Positions 1 to 6,261 of a stretch of DNA of 9,787 nucleotides are shown one piece after another (within the stretch, counting starts at the first letter, position 1; each line of letters starts with the position of its first letter). Origin of the DNA: Bifidobacterium breve (lineage in GTDB: Bacteria > Actinomycetota > Acidimicrobiia > IMCC26256); contig CAMDSG010000054.1 of assembly GCA_945907055.1 (NCBI GenBank), forward strand, positions 1 through 9,787. The letters are read 5' to 3'. The notes under the pieces are model-generated. The model was not told the DNA's origin and did not search any database. It worked only from the letters and a program-made list of their open reading frames with translations. A program made the position numbers and the translations under genes.

Positions 1-40
1 CAACGGGTCAAATGGCCCGCGGGTCAACCTCGCGTCGTCG

Positions 41-57
41 GGGCCGTTTAGCGGCCT
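41..57 (+). other. short hairpin just upstream of the helicase start
   Basis: Bases 42-46 (ggccg) pair with 52-56 (cggcc) around a 5-base loop, with an extra G-T pair at 41/57. No T-run follows, so it does not look like a complete intrinsic terminator. It lies 9 bases before the ATG at 67 and could affect helicase translation, or be the end of an upstream unit cut by the window edge. An octamer, cgggtcaa, occurs twice just before it (4-11 and 20-27, 16 bases apart). Its function is unknown. Confidence 0.3.
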
Positions 58-66
58 AAGAGTGGC

Positions 67-1299
67 ATGGAGTGCGACCCAACAAGGCGCACCCCCAACC
101 CTACAAACGTGAGTAGAGAACCCGTGACTGAATCAACAACCTTCGAGGCGCTTGGCGTCGCGAGTGACCTCATTGAAGCATTACGCGAACAAGGAATCAA
201 CGCACCTTTCGCAATTCAGAACCTAACTATCGCAGATGGCATTGCTGGCCGTGATGTATGCGGAAAAGCCCAGACCGGATCAGGTAAGACACTTGCATTT
301 GGTGTGCCAATGCTGCAGCGAGTCTCTAAGGCTGAGCCCAAGCGGCCGACGGGATTAATTTTAGTCCCGACCCGCGAACTCGCAGTGCAGGTAAAAGACG
401 CTCTCGCTCCTCTAGGAAAAGCCTTTGGAGTAAGCGTCAAAGCCATGTACGGCGGAGTCTCGATGGACCCCCAGGTAGATGCACTTCGCAAGGGGGTCGA
501 GATCATTGTTGGAACCCCAGGTCGCCTCATTGACCTTATGGAGCGCAATGAGATGGAGCTCAGTGGAGTTGAGGTAATGGTCCTTGACGAGGCTGACCGC
601 ATGGCGGATATGGGGTTCATGCCTCAGGTCCAGAAGATTCTCTACCGTGCTACGGGACCGCACCAGACCATGCTTTTCTCAGCAACGCTCGATGGCGCAG
701 TTGATCGACTTGTGCAGAAGTACATGATTGATCCGGTATTCCACGAGGTGGAGTCCAACGAGCCAACTGTTGAGCAGATGCGCCACCATTTCTTGCAGGT
801 ACACCAACTCGACAAGGTAAAGGTGGCTGCTGCGATTGCTCGTGGTGTAAATCGCACTCTCATCTTTCGCAGCACAAAGCGTGGTGCCGACAAACTTGTC
901 GAGCAGTTAGAGCGTGAGGGCATTAAGGCTGGGGCGATTCATGGGGATCTGCGCCAGAGTGCCCGCGAGAAAGCCCTTGCAGACTTCTCCGCTGGGAAGA
1001 TGTCGGTGTTGGTAGCGACAGATGTAGCAGCTCGAGGGATCCATGTTGATGGTGTCGATGTAGTCATTCACTACGACCCATCGCATGATCACAAGGATTA
1101 TCTCCACCGTTCAGGGCGCACCGCACGCGCTGGAGAGCAGGGCGTTGCAGTGACTCTGATGCTCTACAACCAGGAGAATGAGGTGCGTGTTGTCATGCGA
1201 CGACTTCGTATCGAGCAGAGCATCGTTGAGGTCTTCTCGAACGACGAGCGCCTTGCGGATTTACGCGCATGGGAGCCAACCCCCGTTCGAGTCTCCTAG
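67..1299 (+). CDS. DEAD-box ATP-dependent RNA helicase
   Basis: This is a superfamily 2 RNA helicase that would unwind RNA duplexes or remodel ribonucleoproteins in the cytoplasm using ATP. With residue 1 at position 67, the motifs occur in order: Q motif with phenylalanine near 26 and PFAIQ at 47-51; motif I AQTGSGKT 68-75; Ia PTREL 101-105; TPGR 150-153; motif II DEAD 174-177; motif III SAT 205-207; motif V ATDVAARG 317-324; motif VI HRSGRTARAG 347-356. Both RecA-like domains are complete. The 410 aa protein ends soon after motif VI and lacks the long basic tail of CsdA/DeaD-type helicases, so it is a minimal-core member and the RNA target cannot be inferred. The start is uncertain: ATG 67 has a weak purine stretch (aagag) ahead of it, while GTG 124 would begin the protein just before the Q motif. 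The stop TAG is followed at once by an in-frame TAA. Confidence 0.95.
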   Translation: MECDPTRRTPNPTNVSREPVTESTTFEALGVASDLIEALREQGINAPFAIQNLTIADGIAGRDVCGKAQTGSGKTLAFGVPMLQRVSKAEPKRPTGLILVPTRELAVQVKDALAPLGKAFGVSVKAMYGGVSMDPQVDALRKGVEIIVGTPGRLIDLMERNEMELSGVEVMVLDEADRMADMGFMPQVQKILYRATGPHQTMLFSATLDGAVDRLVQKYMIDPVFHEVESNEPTVEQMRHHFLQVHQLDKVKVAAAIARGVNRTLIFRSTKRGADKLVEQLEREGIKAGAIHGDLRQSAREKALADFSAGKMSVLVATDVAARGIHVDGVDVVIHYDPSHDHKDYLHRSGRTARAGEQGVAVTLMLYNQENEVRVVMRRLRIEQSIVEVFSNDERLADLRAWEPTPVRVS

Positions 1300-1343
1300 T
1301 AACAACGCCTGCTAGTAATAACGACAGCTAGTAACAACCCCGT
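1296..1343 (+). repeat. three tandem copies of a 16-nt repeat over the helicase stop codon
   Basis: Units start at 1296, 1312 and 1328: ctagtaacaacgcctg, ctagtaataacgacag and ctagtaacaaccccgt. The first 11 bases are nearly identical and the last few vary. The first unit contains the TAG stop at 1297-1299 and the next codon is TAA. The array fills most of the short gap between the convergent helicase and carboxypeptidase genes. I see no hairpin followed by T-run there, so this is not an ordinary terminator. It could be a slippage-generated tail or a protein-binding array; no function can be assigned. Confidence 0.8.
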
Positions 1344-1370
1344 CAATAGTACGCCGGCTCGCGTATGGGA

Positions 1371-2753
1371 TTAATGGCGCCTACGTCCAGCGTCTACGCG
1401 ACCGGTGGGGGTCTTCGCGTCGATTACGTGGATGGAACCAGCGCGTTGAGCGCGTGCAATTGCTCTTCGCCGCTCTGCTCGCATGCGCCGCCTGCGAAGC
1501 ACTGCTCGCCTTCGGAGAATTACTAATACTGCGAGCACTCCAATTAGCGCAGCGAACCAGGCTGCAATCGTGCTCCAGATTGAGCCGCCCGAGGAGGAGT
1601 CATTCGATGCTGCCTGTTGAGGAGGTGAGGGCTTTGAAGGAGCGGAGGTACTCGTGCTCCCCGTTGCCCCAGTTGCTGTGCCAACTCCAGCAGCCACTCC
1701 GGCACTGGCTCCGGCCACTACACCAGGATTACTCACTCCCTTAGCGCAGACGGCTTTAACTCCACGCTTTGATTTAGCCTCTTTTATGCGTACCGGAGGC
1801 AGTCTCTCGCCCTCGACTTTGAGTCTCGGGTCGCTCGCAAAACCTTGGTCTAATAGCGCTCCCGCCCATCCTGCTGTGTCATACGTTCCAAACACGACGG
1901 CGATCATGGTTCTCCCTTCACGCGTTGCTGACGCGATGAGGGTTCGCCCCGCTTTGTCGGTGAATCCTGTCTTGAGTCCGTTTGCTCCTGTGTATCCATT
2001 GAGGAGTGTTTTGTTGTGGTTGATGTAGCGGTGTGGTCGTCCGCTTACGTCAATGAAGCTAATTTCGCGGCTGTTGGTAGCGGCTGCGATTCGCGGGACC
2101 GCCAAAGCGTTGCGGCCAATAACGGCGAGGTCCCATGGGCTTAAGAAACTTCCTCCGCCAAAAGAGTTCTCATCATCTAGGCCCGCGGGGTCAGAGAACT
2201 TTCCATCTCGAGCGCCTAAGCGCGCTAGGAGTCTCTGTGCTTGTGTAGCGAACCCCTCGACGCTCCCACCGGAGCATTCTGCAATTGCCCACGACGCATC
2301 GTTGGCTGAGACCATCAACACGGAGTTGATCATCTGCTCCAGAGGCCATACCTCTCCGGCCGGCATTCCGATTCGCATGGTCGGCTCAGCAGCTGCTCGA
2401 ACACTTATAGGTACTCCAACCTTGGGGTCTAGGTGAGTAACGGCAGTTAGAACAGTCGCGAGTTTGACCATGCTCGCCGCGTTTCGAGGAGTATGAAGGT
2501 CACGAGACTCAAGTATTACTCCGCGATCCGCGTCGATGATTGCGTATGCCTCTGGACTCGGGCTCACAGGTGCGGCAAGGCCGTAAGCGGATATAGGTGA
2601 GGCAATGGATGTGGCCACCAAGGATGCGGCGCATATTGCTATTCCAAGAATTGGCGCAAGGGCCCTACAGGTTCGTGGGTATTGGTGTGGATTGAAGCGG
2701 AGGCGACCCGGGGAGTCGGCCGATTGCCTATCCACGCGATTTTTTAGACGCAT
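1371..2753 (-). CDS. D-alanyl-D-alanine carboxypeptidase (S11 penicillin-binding protein), membrane-anchored
   Basis: This is a serine DD-peptidase that should remove the terminal D-Ala from peptidoglycan stem peptides outside the membrane, limiting cross-linking. The penicillin-binding motifs are in the right order and spacing: SMVK at 94-97 (Ser94 nucleophile, Lys97), SAN at 149-151, and KTG at 261-263. A hydrophobic segment at about 32-58, after a long Arg-containing N-terminus, acts as signal peptide or anchor. After the catalytic domain there is a low-complexity Ala/Gly/Ser/Thr/Pro linker (about 343-390), a second hydrophobic helix (about 391-413) and an Arg-rich tail to residue 460, which would lie in the cytoplasm. 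The ATG at 2753 is preceded on the minus strand by AGGGAA a few bases upstream, which supports this start. The gene converges on the helicase and diverges from the aminotransferase. The S11 family is clear; the exact paralog (DacA, DacB or DacF-like) is not. Confidence 0.93.
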   Translation of the reverse strand: MRLKNRVDRQSADSPGRLRFNPHQYPRTCRALAPILGIAICAASLVATSIASPISAYGLAAPVSPSPEAYAIIDADRGVILESRDLHTPRNAASMVKLATVLTAVTHLDPKVGVPISVRAAAEPTMRIGMPAGEVWPLEQMINSVLMVSANDASWAIAECSGGSVEGFATQAQRLLARLGARDGKFSDPAGLDDENSFGGGSFLSPWDLAVIGRNALAVPRIAAATNSREISFIDVSGRPHRYINHNKTLLNGYTGANGLKTGFTDKAGRTLIASATREGRTMIAVVFGTYDTAGWAGALLDQGFASDPRLKVEGERLPPVRIKEAKSKRGVKAVCAKGVSNPGVVAGASAGVAAGVGTATGATGSTSTSAPSKPSPPQQAASNDSSSGGSIWSTIAAWFAALIGVLAVLVILRRRAVLRRRRMRAERRRAIARAQRAGSIHVIDAKTPTGRVDAGRRRH

Positions 2754-2758
2754 GAGTT

Positions 2759-2771
2759 CCCTAGGCTAGGG
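2759..2771. promoter_or_regulatory. 13-bp perfect palindrome over the carboxypeptidase ribosome-binding site
   Basis: ccctag (2759-2764) and ctaggg (2766-2771) form a perfect inverted repeat around one central base. The dyad begins 5 bases upstream of the minus-strand ATG at 2753 and overlaps its AGGGAA ribosome-binding sequence. A one-base centre is too tight for a good RNA hairpin, so a DNA operator in the divergent promoter region (2754-2868) is the more natural reading. No regulator is identified and chance occurrence is possible. Confidence 0.3.
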
Positions 2772-2868
2772 CGCAGATTGGTTGCCGCCGTGGCACCCTC
2801 CCCTTTCGTGCTCAATTCATTCCCTATTCGTTCGTGAGCGCACTGCCGGGCGTGCGAGAATCAGCAGC

Positions 2869-4065
2869 GTGACTAAAGAACGCATATCCCCACGAATAGC
2901 TGCTATCGCTCCATCTGCGACTCTCGCTGTGGATGCAAAGGCAAAAGCACTAAAGGCAGCCGGCGAGCCGGTAATTGGATTTGGTGCAGGGGAGCCAGAC
3001 TTTCCTACACCTTCTGGAATCGTTGAGGCTGCCGTCGAGGCATGCCGCGATCCTCAGAACCATCGGTATTCCCCAACACCTGGGTTGCCGGAGTTGCGTT
3101 CAGCCATAGCGGCCAAGACTCTTCGCGACTCCGGTGTCACCTGTGCTGCTAGCCAAGTGTTGGTTACTGCCGGAGGAAAGCATGCTGTCTATACCGCTCT
3201 CCAGACAATCGTCTCAGATGGCGATGAAGTAATTCTTCCCGCCCCTTACTGGACCACTTACCCCGAGACGATCACCCTCGCTGGTGGCGTTCCCATAGTG
3301 GTTTCAGCGAGCGATGACCAAGGTTTTCGAGTAACTGTCGAGCAACTCGAGGCAGCGCGCACTCCACGGACCAAGGCGCTTATCTTCGTCTCGCCGAGCA
3401 ACCCGACTGGAGCGGTGTATTCGCCCGAAGAGGTTGAGGCAATTGGTCGATGGGCGCTCGAGCATGAGATTTGGGTCCTAACTGATGAGATATATGAGCA
3501 CTTAGTTTTTGGTGAACATGTTTTTACCTCGATGCCTGCACTTGTACCCGAGATTGCAGATACCTGCATCATCTTGAATGGTGTAGCAAAGACCTATGCG
3601 ATGACCGGTTGGCGTGTTGGGTGGATGATCGGGCCCGCAGACGTTATCGAGGCAGCGACGAACCTGCAGTCGCAGTCAACGTCGAACATCTCAAACGTTG
3701 CTCAGCGTGCAGCACTCGCTGCTGTTAGCGGCTCGTTGGAGGCAGTGGACGAGATGAGGGTTGCCTTTGAGCGTCGCGGTCGCAGAATGCAGAGCATGCT
3801 CTCCGAGATTCCCGGAGTTCGGTGCATTGAGCCTGAGGGCGCCTTCTATTGCTTCCCATCATTTGAGGGCGTATTAGGGCGAACCCTCGCCGGTCGCGAA
3901 ATTCTCACGACACTCGACCTAGCGGAGTTCCTCCTCGACGAGGCAAAGGTAGCGATAGTGCCGGGGGAGGCCTTCGGGGCCCCTGGTTACGCCCGACTCT
4001 CATTTGCGCTCTCAGACGACGAACTCGAGGAAGGCGTTTCTCGAATCGCTCGGTTCCTTGCGTGA
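2869..4065 (+). CDS. aspC: class I PLP-dependent aminotransferase, aspartate aminotransferase type
   Basis: This fold-type I transaminase would transfer an amino group between aspartate and 2-oxoglutarate in the cytoplasm, using pyridoxal phosphate. Starting at GTG 2869 gives 398 aa, the usual size for subgroup Ib enzymes. Visible motifs are GEPDFPTP near the N-terminus, SPSNPTG with the cofactor-ring Asn, TDEIYEHLVF, the Schiff-base lysine Lys241 within NGVAKTYAMTGWRVGW, and Arg376 in YARLSFALS, the position of the substrate-carboxylate arginine. An earlier in-frame TTG start at 2782 would add 29 residues that do not resemble the family, so GTG 2869 is preferred although its ribosome-binding site is weak. 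The stop TGA (4063-4065) overlaps the GTG start of serA, so the two are probably co-translated. Prephenate, kynurenine or phosphoserine transamination cannot be excluded from sequence alone, but it is not a SerC-family protein. Confidence 0.93.
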   Translation: MTKERISPRIAAIAPSATLAVDAKAKALKAAGEPVIGFGAGEPDFPTPSGIVEAAVEACRDPQNHRYSPTPGLPELRSAIAAKTLRDSGVTCAASQVLVTAGGKHAVYTALQTIVSDGDEVILPAPYWTTYPETITLAGGVPIVVSASDDQGFRVTVEQLEAARTPRTKALIFVSPSNPTGAVYSPEEVEAIGRWALEHEIWVLTDEIYEHLVFGEHVFTSMPALVPEIADTCIILNGVAKTYAMTGWRVGWMIGPADVIEAATNLQSQSTSNISNVAQRAALAAVSGSLEAVDEMRVAFERRGRRMQSMLSEIPGVRCIEPEGAFYCFPSFEGVLGRTLAGREILTTLDLAEFLLDEAKVAIVPGEAFGAPGYARLSFALSDDELEEGVSRIARFLA

Positions 4066-5684
4066 GTAGCGATACCGGCGCGGGTAGCGTCACCCCCATG
4101 CCTCCTCGCGTGCTGATAACTGAAGAACTTGCCGAGAGTGGCCTTGAGGCAATGAGGGCAGCAGGTTTCGATGTAGATGTTCAGCTCAATCTTGATCCCG
4201 CTGGCCTCCTCGCCACAATCCCCGGTGCCGCAGCCCTCGTTATCCGAAGTGCAACTCAGGTCACAGCTGAGGTCATCGCAGCGGGGACTGATCTAGTTGT
4301 TGTAGGGCGTGCAGGCATTGGACTCGACAACGTTGACGTCGCCGCAGCGACTGCTCAAGGTGTAATGGTTGTAAATGCGCCTCAATCGAATGTGATCTCT
4401 GCAGCAGAGCAAGCCATGGCGCTTCTTCTAGCGCAGGCGAGAAATACTCCGCAGGCTCACGCTGATCTCGTAAAGGGAGAGTGGAATCGCTCGCGATGGA
4501 CTGGCGTAGAGCTCCACGGAAAGACGCTTGGCGTTGTGGGTCTTGGACGCGTTGGCGTATTAGTAGCCCAGCGTGCACTTGCATTTGGTATGCGTCTTGT
4601 TGCTTACGACCCATTTGTTAGTGGCGAGCGTGCTCGCCAGCTCGGTGTTGAACTAATACCGACGATTGAAGAACTCTTCGGCGTCTCTGACTTTGTGAGC
4701 ATTCATCTTCCGAAGACCCCCGAGACAACCGGACTGATTAATGCCGAACTGCTTGCAAAGGCGAAGCCCGGAATTCGAATCATCAATACCGCACGCGGTG
4801 GGATTATCAACGAGCAAGATCTTGCTGATGCCATCATCTCCGGGCATGTTGCTGGCGCCGGCCTCGATGTATTCGCTGCAGAGCCGACGACAGAGTCGCC
4901 ACTCTTCTCACTCCCTGAGGTAGTTGTTACTCCTCACCTTGGTGCATCTACAGTCGAGGCCCAGGATAAGGCAGGCGTGACGATCGCAGACATGGTTGTA
5001 CTTGCACTCCGTGGAGAGTTTGTTCCATTTGCTGTGAACCTTGCTGCTACAGAGGCCAACTCCACAGTGCAGCCGTTTCTGCCGCTTGCAGAACGACTAG
5101 GTCGCCTATTCACAGCAATGGCGGGTGGCACTCCAGATCTTCTTGAGGTTTTCTACGAGGGGGCAATCGCCGATTATGACTGCAGAGTCTTGAATCTGGG
5201 GGTTCTGAAAGGAATCCTGGGTCCAGTTGTAGATGAGCCGGTGTCATTCGTGAATGCCCCACAGATTGCGGAGAGAAGAGGTCTTGTACTTCGTGAGACC
5301 AAGCGCTCCTCGGCTCGCGACTATGTAAACCTGTTAGAGATACGTGGAACCGTCGCGGGTCGTGAGACTCATGTTGCCGGTACCCTCTACGGCAAGCAGT
5401 CGTCTCCTCGGATTGTTGGTATTGACGAGCACATTGTGGACCTTCCCCCGTCAACGCACATGCTCGTAGTTCGTAACTCCGATACTCCAGGGATGATTGG
5501 GCGTGTTGGAACCATCGTCGGGGAGGCAGGGCTCAACATCGCAGATATGGATGTAGGCACCGGCCCGAGTGGAGCGGCGGCCCTAATGGTTCTTTCACTC
5601 GCCGAGATTGTTCCGGATTCAGTCGTTGACGCACTACGCGCTGAGCCAGGGGTTGTCGATGCCCGGGCAATCGAATTCTCCTGA
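4062..5684 (+). CDS. serA: D-3-phosphoglycerate dehydrogenase (first step of serine synthesis)
   Basis: SerA oxidises 3-phosphoglycerate to 3-phosphohydroxypyruvate with NAD, committing carbon to serine, glycine and one-carbon units. Numbering from GTG 4062, the NAD-binding loop GLGRVG is at 160-165, and the catalytic residues of the 2-hydroxyacid dehydrogenase family are present: Arg245 (in NTARGG), Glu274 (in FAAEP) and His292 (in TPHLGAST). After the catalytic core comes an intervening domain (about 330-460), as in long actinobacterial SerA, then a C-terminal ACT domain (about 466-540, with DTPGMIGRVG), where serine feedback usually acts. The GTG at 4062 overlaps the upstream TGA as GTGA, suggesting translational coupling. 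An in-frame ATG at 4098 would give 528 aa, the length typical of the long form, and is an equally reasonable start. Identity is very secure; only the start is in doubt. Confidence 0.96.
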   Translation: MSSDTGAGSVTPMPPRVLITEELAESGLEAMRAAGFDVDVQLNLDPAGLLATIPGAAALVIRSATQVTAEVIAAGTDLVVVGRAGIGLDNVDVAAATAQGVMVVNAPQSNVISAAEQAMALLLAQARNTPQAHADLVKGEWNRSRWTGVELHGKTLGVVGLGRVGVLVAQRALAFGMRLVAYDPFVSGERARQLGVELIPTIEELFGVSDFVSIHLPKTPETTGLINAELLAKAKPGIRIINTARGGIINEQDLADAIISGHVAGAGLDVFAAEPTTESPLFSLPEVVVTPHLGASTVEAQDKAGVTIADMVVLALRGEFVPFAVNLAATEANSTVQPFLPLAERLGRLFTAMAGGTPDLLEVFYEGAIADYDCRVLNLGVLKGILGPVVDEPVSFVNAPQIAERRGLVLRETKRSSARDYVNLLEIRGTVAGRETHVAGTLYGKQSSPRIVGIDEHIVDLPPSTHMLVVRNSDTPGMIGRVGTIVGEAGLNIADMDVGTGPSGAAALMVLSLAEIVPDSVVDALRAEPGVVDARAIEFS

Positions 5685-5691
5685 GAGCACC

Positions 5692-5714
5692 AGCTAAATA
5701 AGCCTATTTATGCT
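5692..5714. terminator. weak AT-rich hairpin between convergent serA and mscL
   Basis: taaata (5695-5700) pairs with tattta (5705-5710) over a 4-base loop, extended by agc/gct (5692-5694 with 5712-5714) across one bulged base. An alternative, gctaaa (5693-5698) with tttagc (5714-5719), is also possible. It sits in the 40-base gap between two facing genes, where a bidirectional terminator would be expected. The stem is AT-rich and has no clear T-run on either side, so the call is tentative. Confidence 0.35.
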
Positions 5715-5724
5715 TTAGCACTGA

Positions 5725-6081
5725 CTAGGGCTGCTCCGCACCATTCTGGCGAAGTAGATCTCTAATCTCGGTTAGTACCTCGAGTTCGGTGGGATCGGCT
5801 GCTTGCTCCTCCGGAGAGCGGAAGTTGCGCAGTTTTTCATATGCCTGTACGACCACAAACAGGGTCGCAGCGATAATCAAGAAGTTGAGAACTGCGTTGA
5901 TAAAGAGCCCGTAATGAATGACCCCGCTCCCAAGCGTAAGAGTTAGGTCATCGAATGATGGCTTTCCAAAGATCGCCCCTACTAAGGGCATCACAATGTC
6001 GTTCACGATGCTCTCAACTAGGGATTTAAATGCGAGGCCGATTACGAATGCAACAGCAACCGTCACCAAATCGCCCTGCAT
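5725..6081 (-). CDS. mscL: large-conductance mechanosensitive channel MscL (N-terminus interrupted or shortened)
   Basis: MscL is a homopentameric inner-membrane channel that opens under membrane tension and releases solutes during hypo-osmotic shock. Numbering from the ATG at 6081, TM1 spans about 5-36 (LVTVAVAFVIG, then IVNDIVMPLVGAIFG), a periplasmic loop follows, TM2 spans about 56-80 (HYGLFINAVLNF), and a C-terminal helix (PTELEVLTEIRDLL, about 97-110) fits the cytoplasmic bundle. This version is 118 aa, short for MscL. Directly upstream in frame lie codons for S-D-F-K-K-F-V, which match the expected start of MscL (an FKxF segment before the conserved Gly), and further up an ATG at 6117 with a good ribosome-binding site. 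Between them is a TAG (6105-6103). As written, translation must start at the ATG at 6081 or read through TAG. The protein is clearly MscL, but its function in this strain is uncertain. Confidence 0.88.
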   Translation of the reverse strand: MQGDLVTVAVAFVIGLAFKSLVESIVNDIVMPLVGAIFGKPSFDDLTLTLGSGVIHYGLFINAVLNFLIIAATLFVVVQAYEKLRNFRSPEEQAADPTELEVLTEIRDLLRQNGAEQP

Positions 6082-6123
6082 TACGAACTTCTTAAAGTCT
6101 GACTAGATGTTCTTCATGTTGGG

Positions 6124-6135
6124 TTCCCCTACCTC
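6124..6135 (-). promoter_or_regulatory. ribosome-binding site pointing to an upstream mscL start
   Basis: On the minus strand this reads GAGGT followed by AGGGGAA, ending 6 bases before an ATG at 6117. That spacing suits an ATG at 6117, not the one at 6081, which has only a weak AAGAAG ahead of it. The ATG at 6117 is in frame with mscL, but its fifth codon is TAG. The site therefore marks the probable ancestral start of mscL. Confidence 0.55.
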
Positions 6136-6208
6136 ATCTGTTGGGTTCTTCTTGGTTGTCCTCTTGCGGTTAGTACCGAAATCGGCCCCGACGCGTTCAA
6201 GTACGCTT

Positions 6209-6237
6209 AGTCTGTGTTTGGTTTATCCTAAGTCTGT
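6209..6237 (+). promoter_or_regulatory. candidate promoter with a direct repeat upstream of the acyl-CoA dehydrogenase
   Basis: AGTCTGT occurs at 6209-6215 and again at 6231-6237, 22 bases apart (about two helical turns). Between them TATCCT (6224-6229) fits a TAnnnT -10 element. No convincing -35 was found. This lies in the divergent interval between mscL and the dehydrogenase. It could be a promoter with paired operator half-sites, but the repeats are short. Confidence 0.25.
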
Positions 6238-6261
6238 TTAATCAAAACTTTAAGGATTGCA

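Noticed and set aside
1..59. Possible C-terminal tail of an upstream gene (frames ending at TAG 49-51 or TAA 57-59)
   Set aside because: Fewer than 20 codons are visible and neither tail is recognisable, so the choice of frame would be a guess.
1344..1380. Intrinsic terminator between the helicase and carboxypeptidase
   Set aside because: Only a four-pair cgcc/ggcg match with a long loop was found, and no T-run.
1454..2436. Several plus-strand open frames inside the carboxypeptidase gene
   Set aside because: They are shadows of the minus-strand gene, whose active-site motifs are all intact.
4273..4614. 113-codon minus-strand open frame inside serA
   Set aside because: It lies wholly antisense to a strongly conserved coding sequence and resembles no family.
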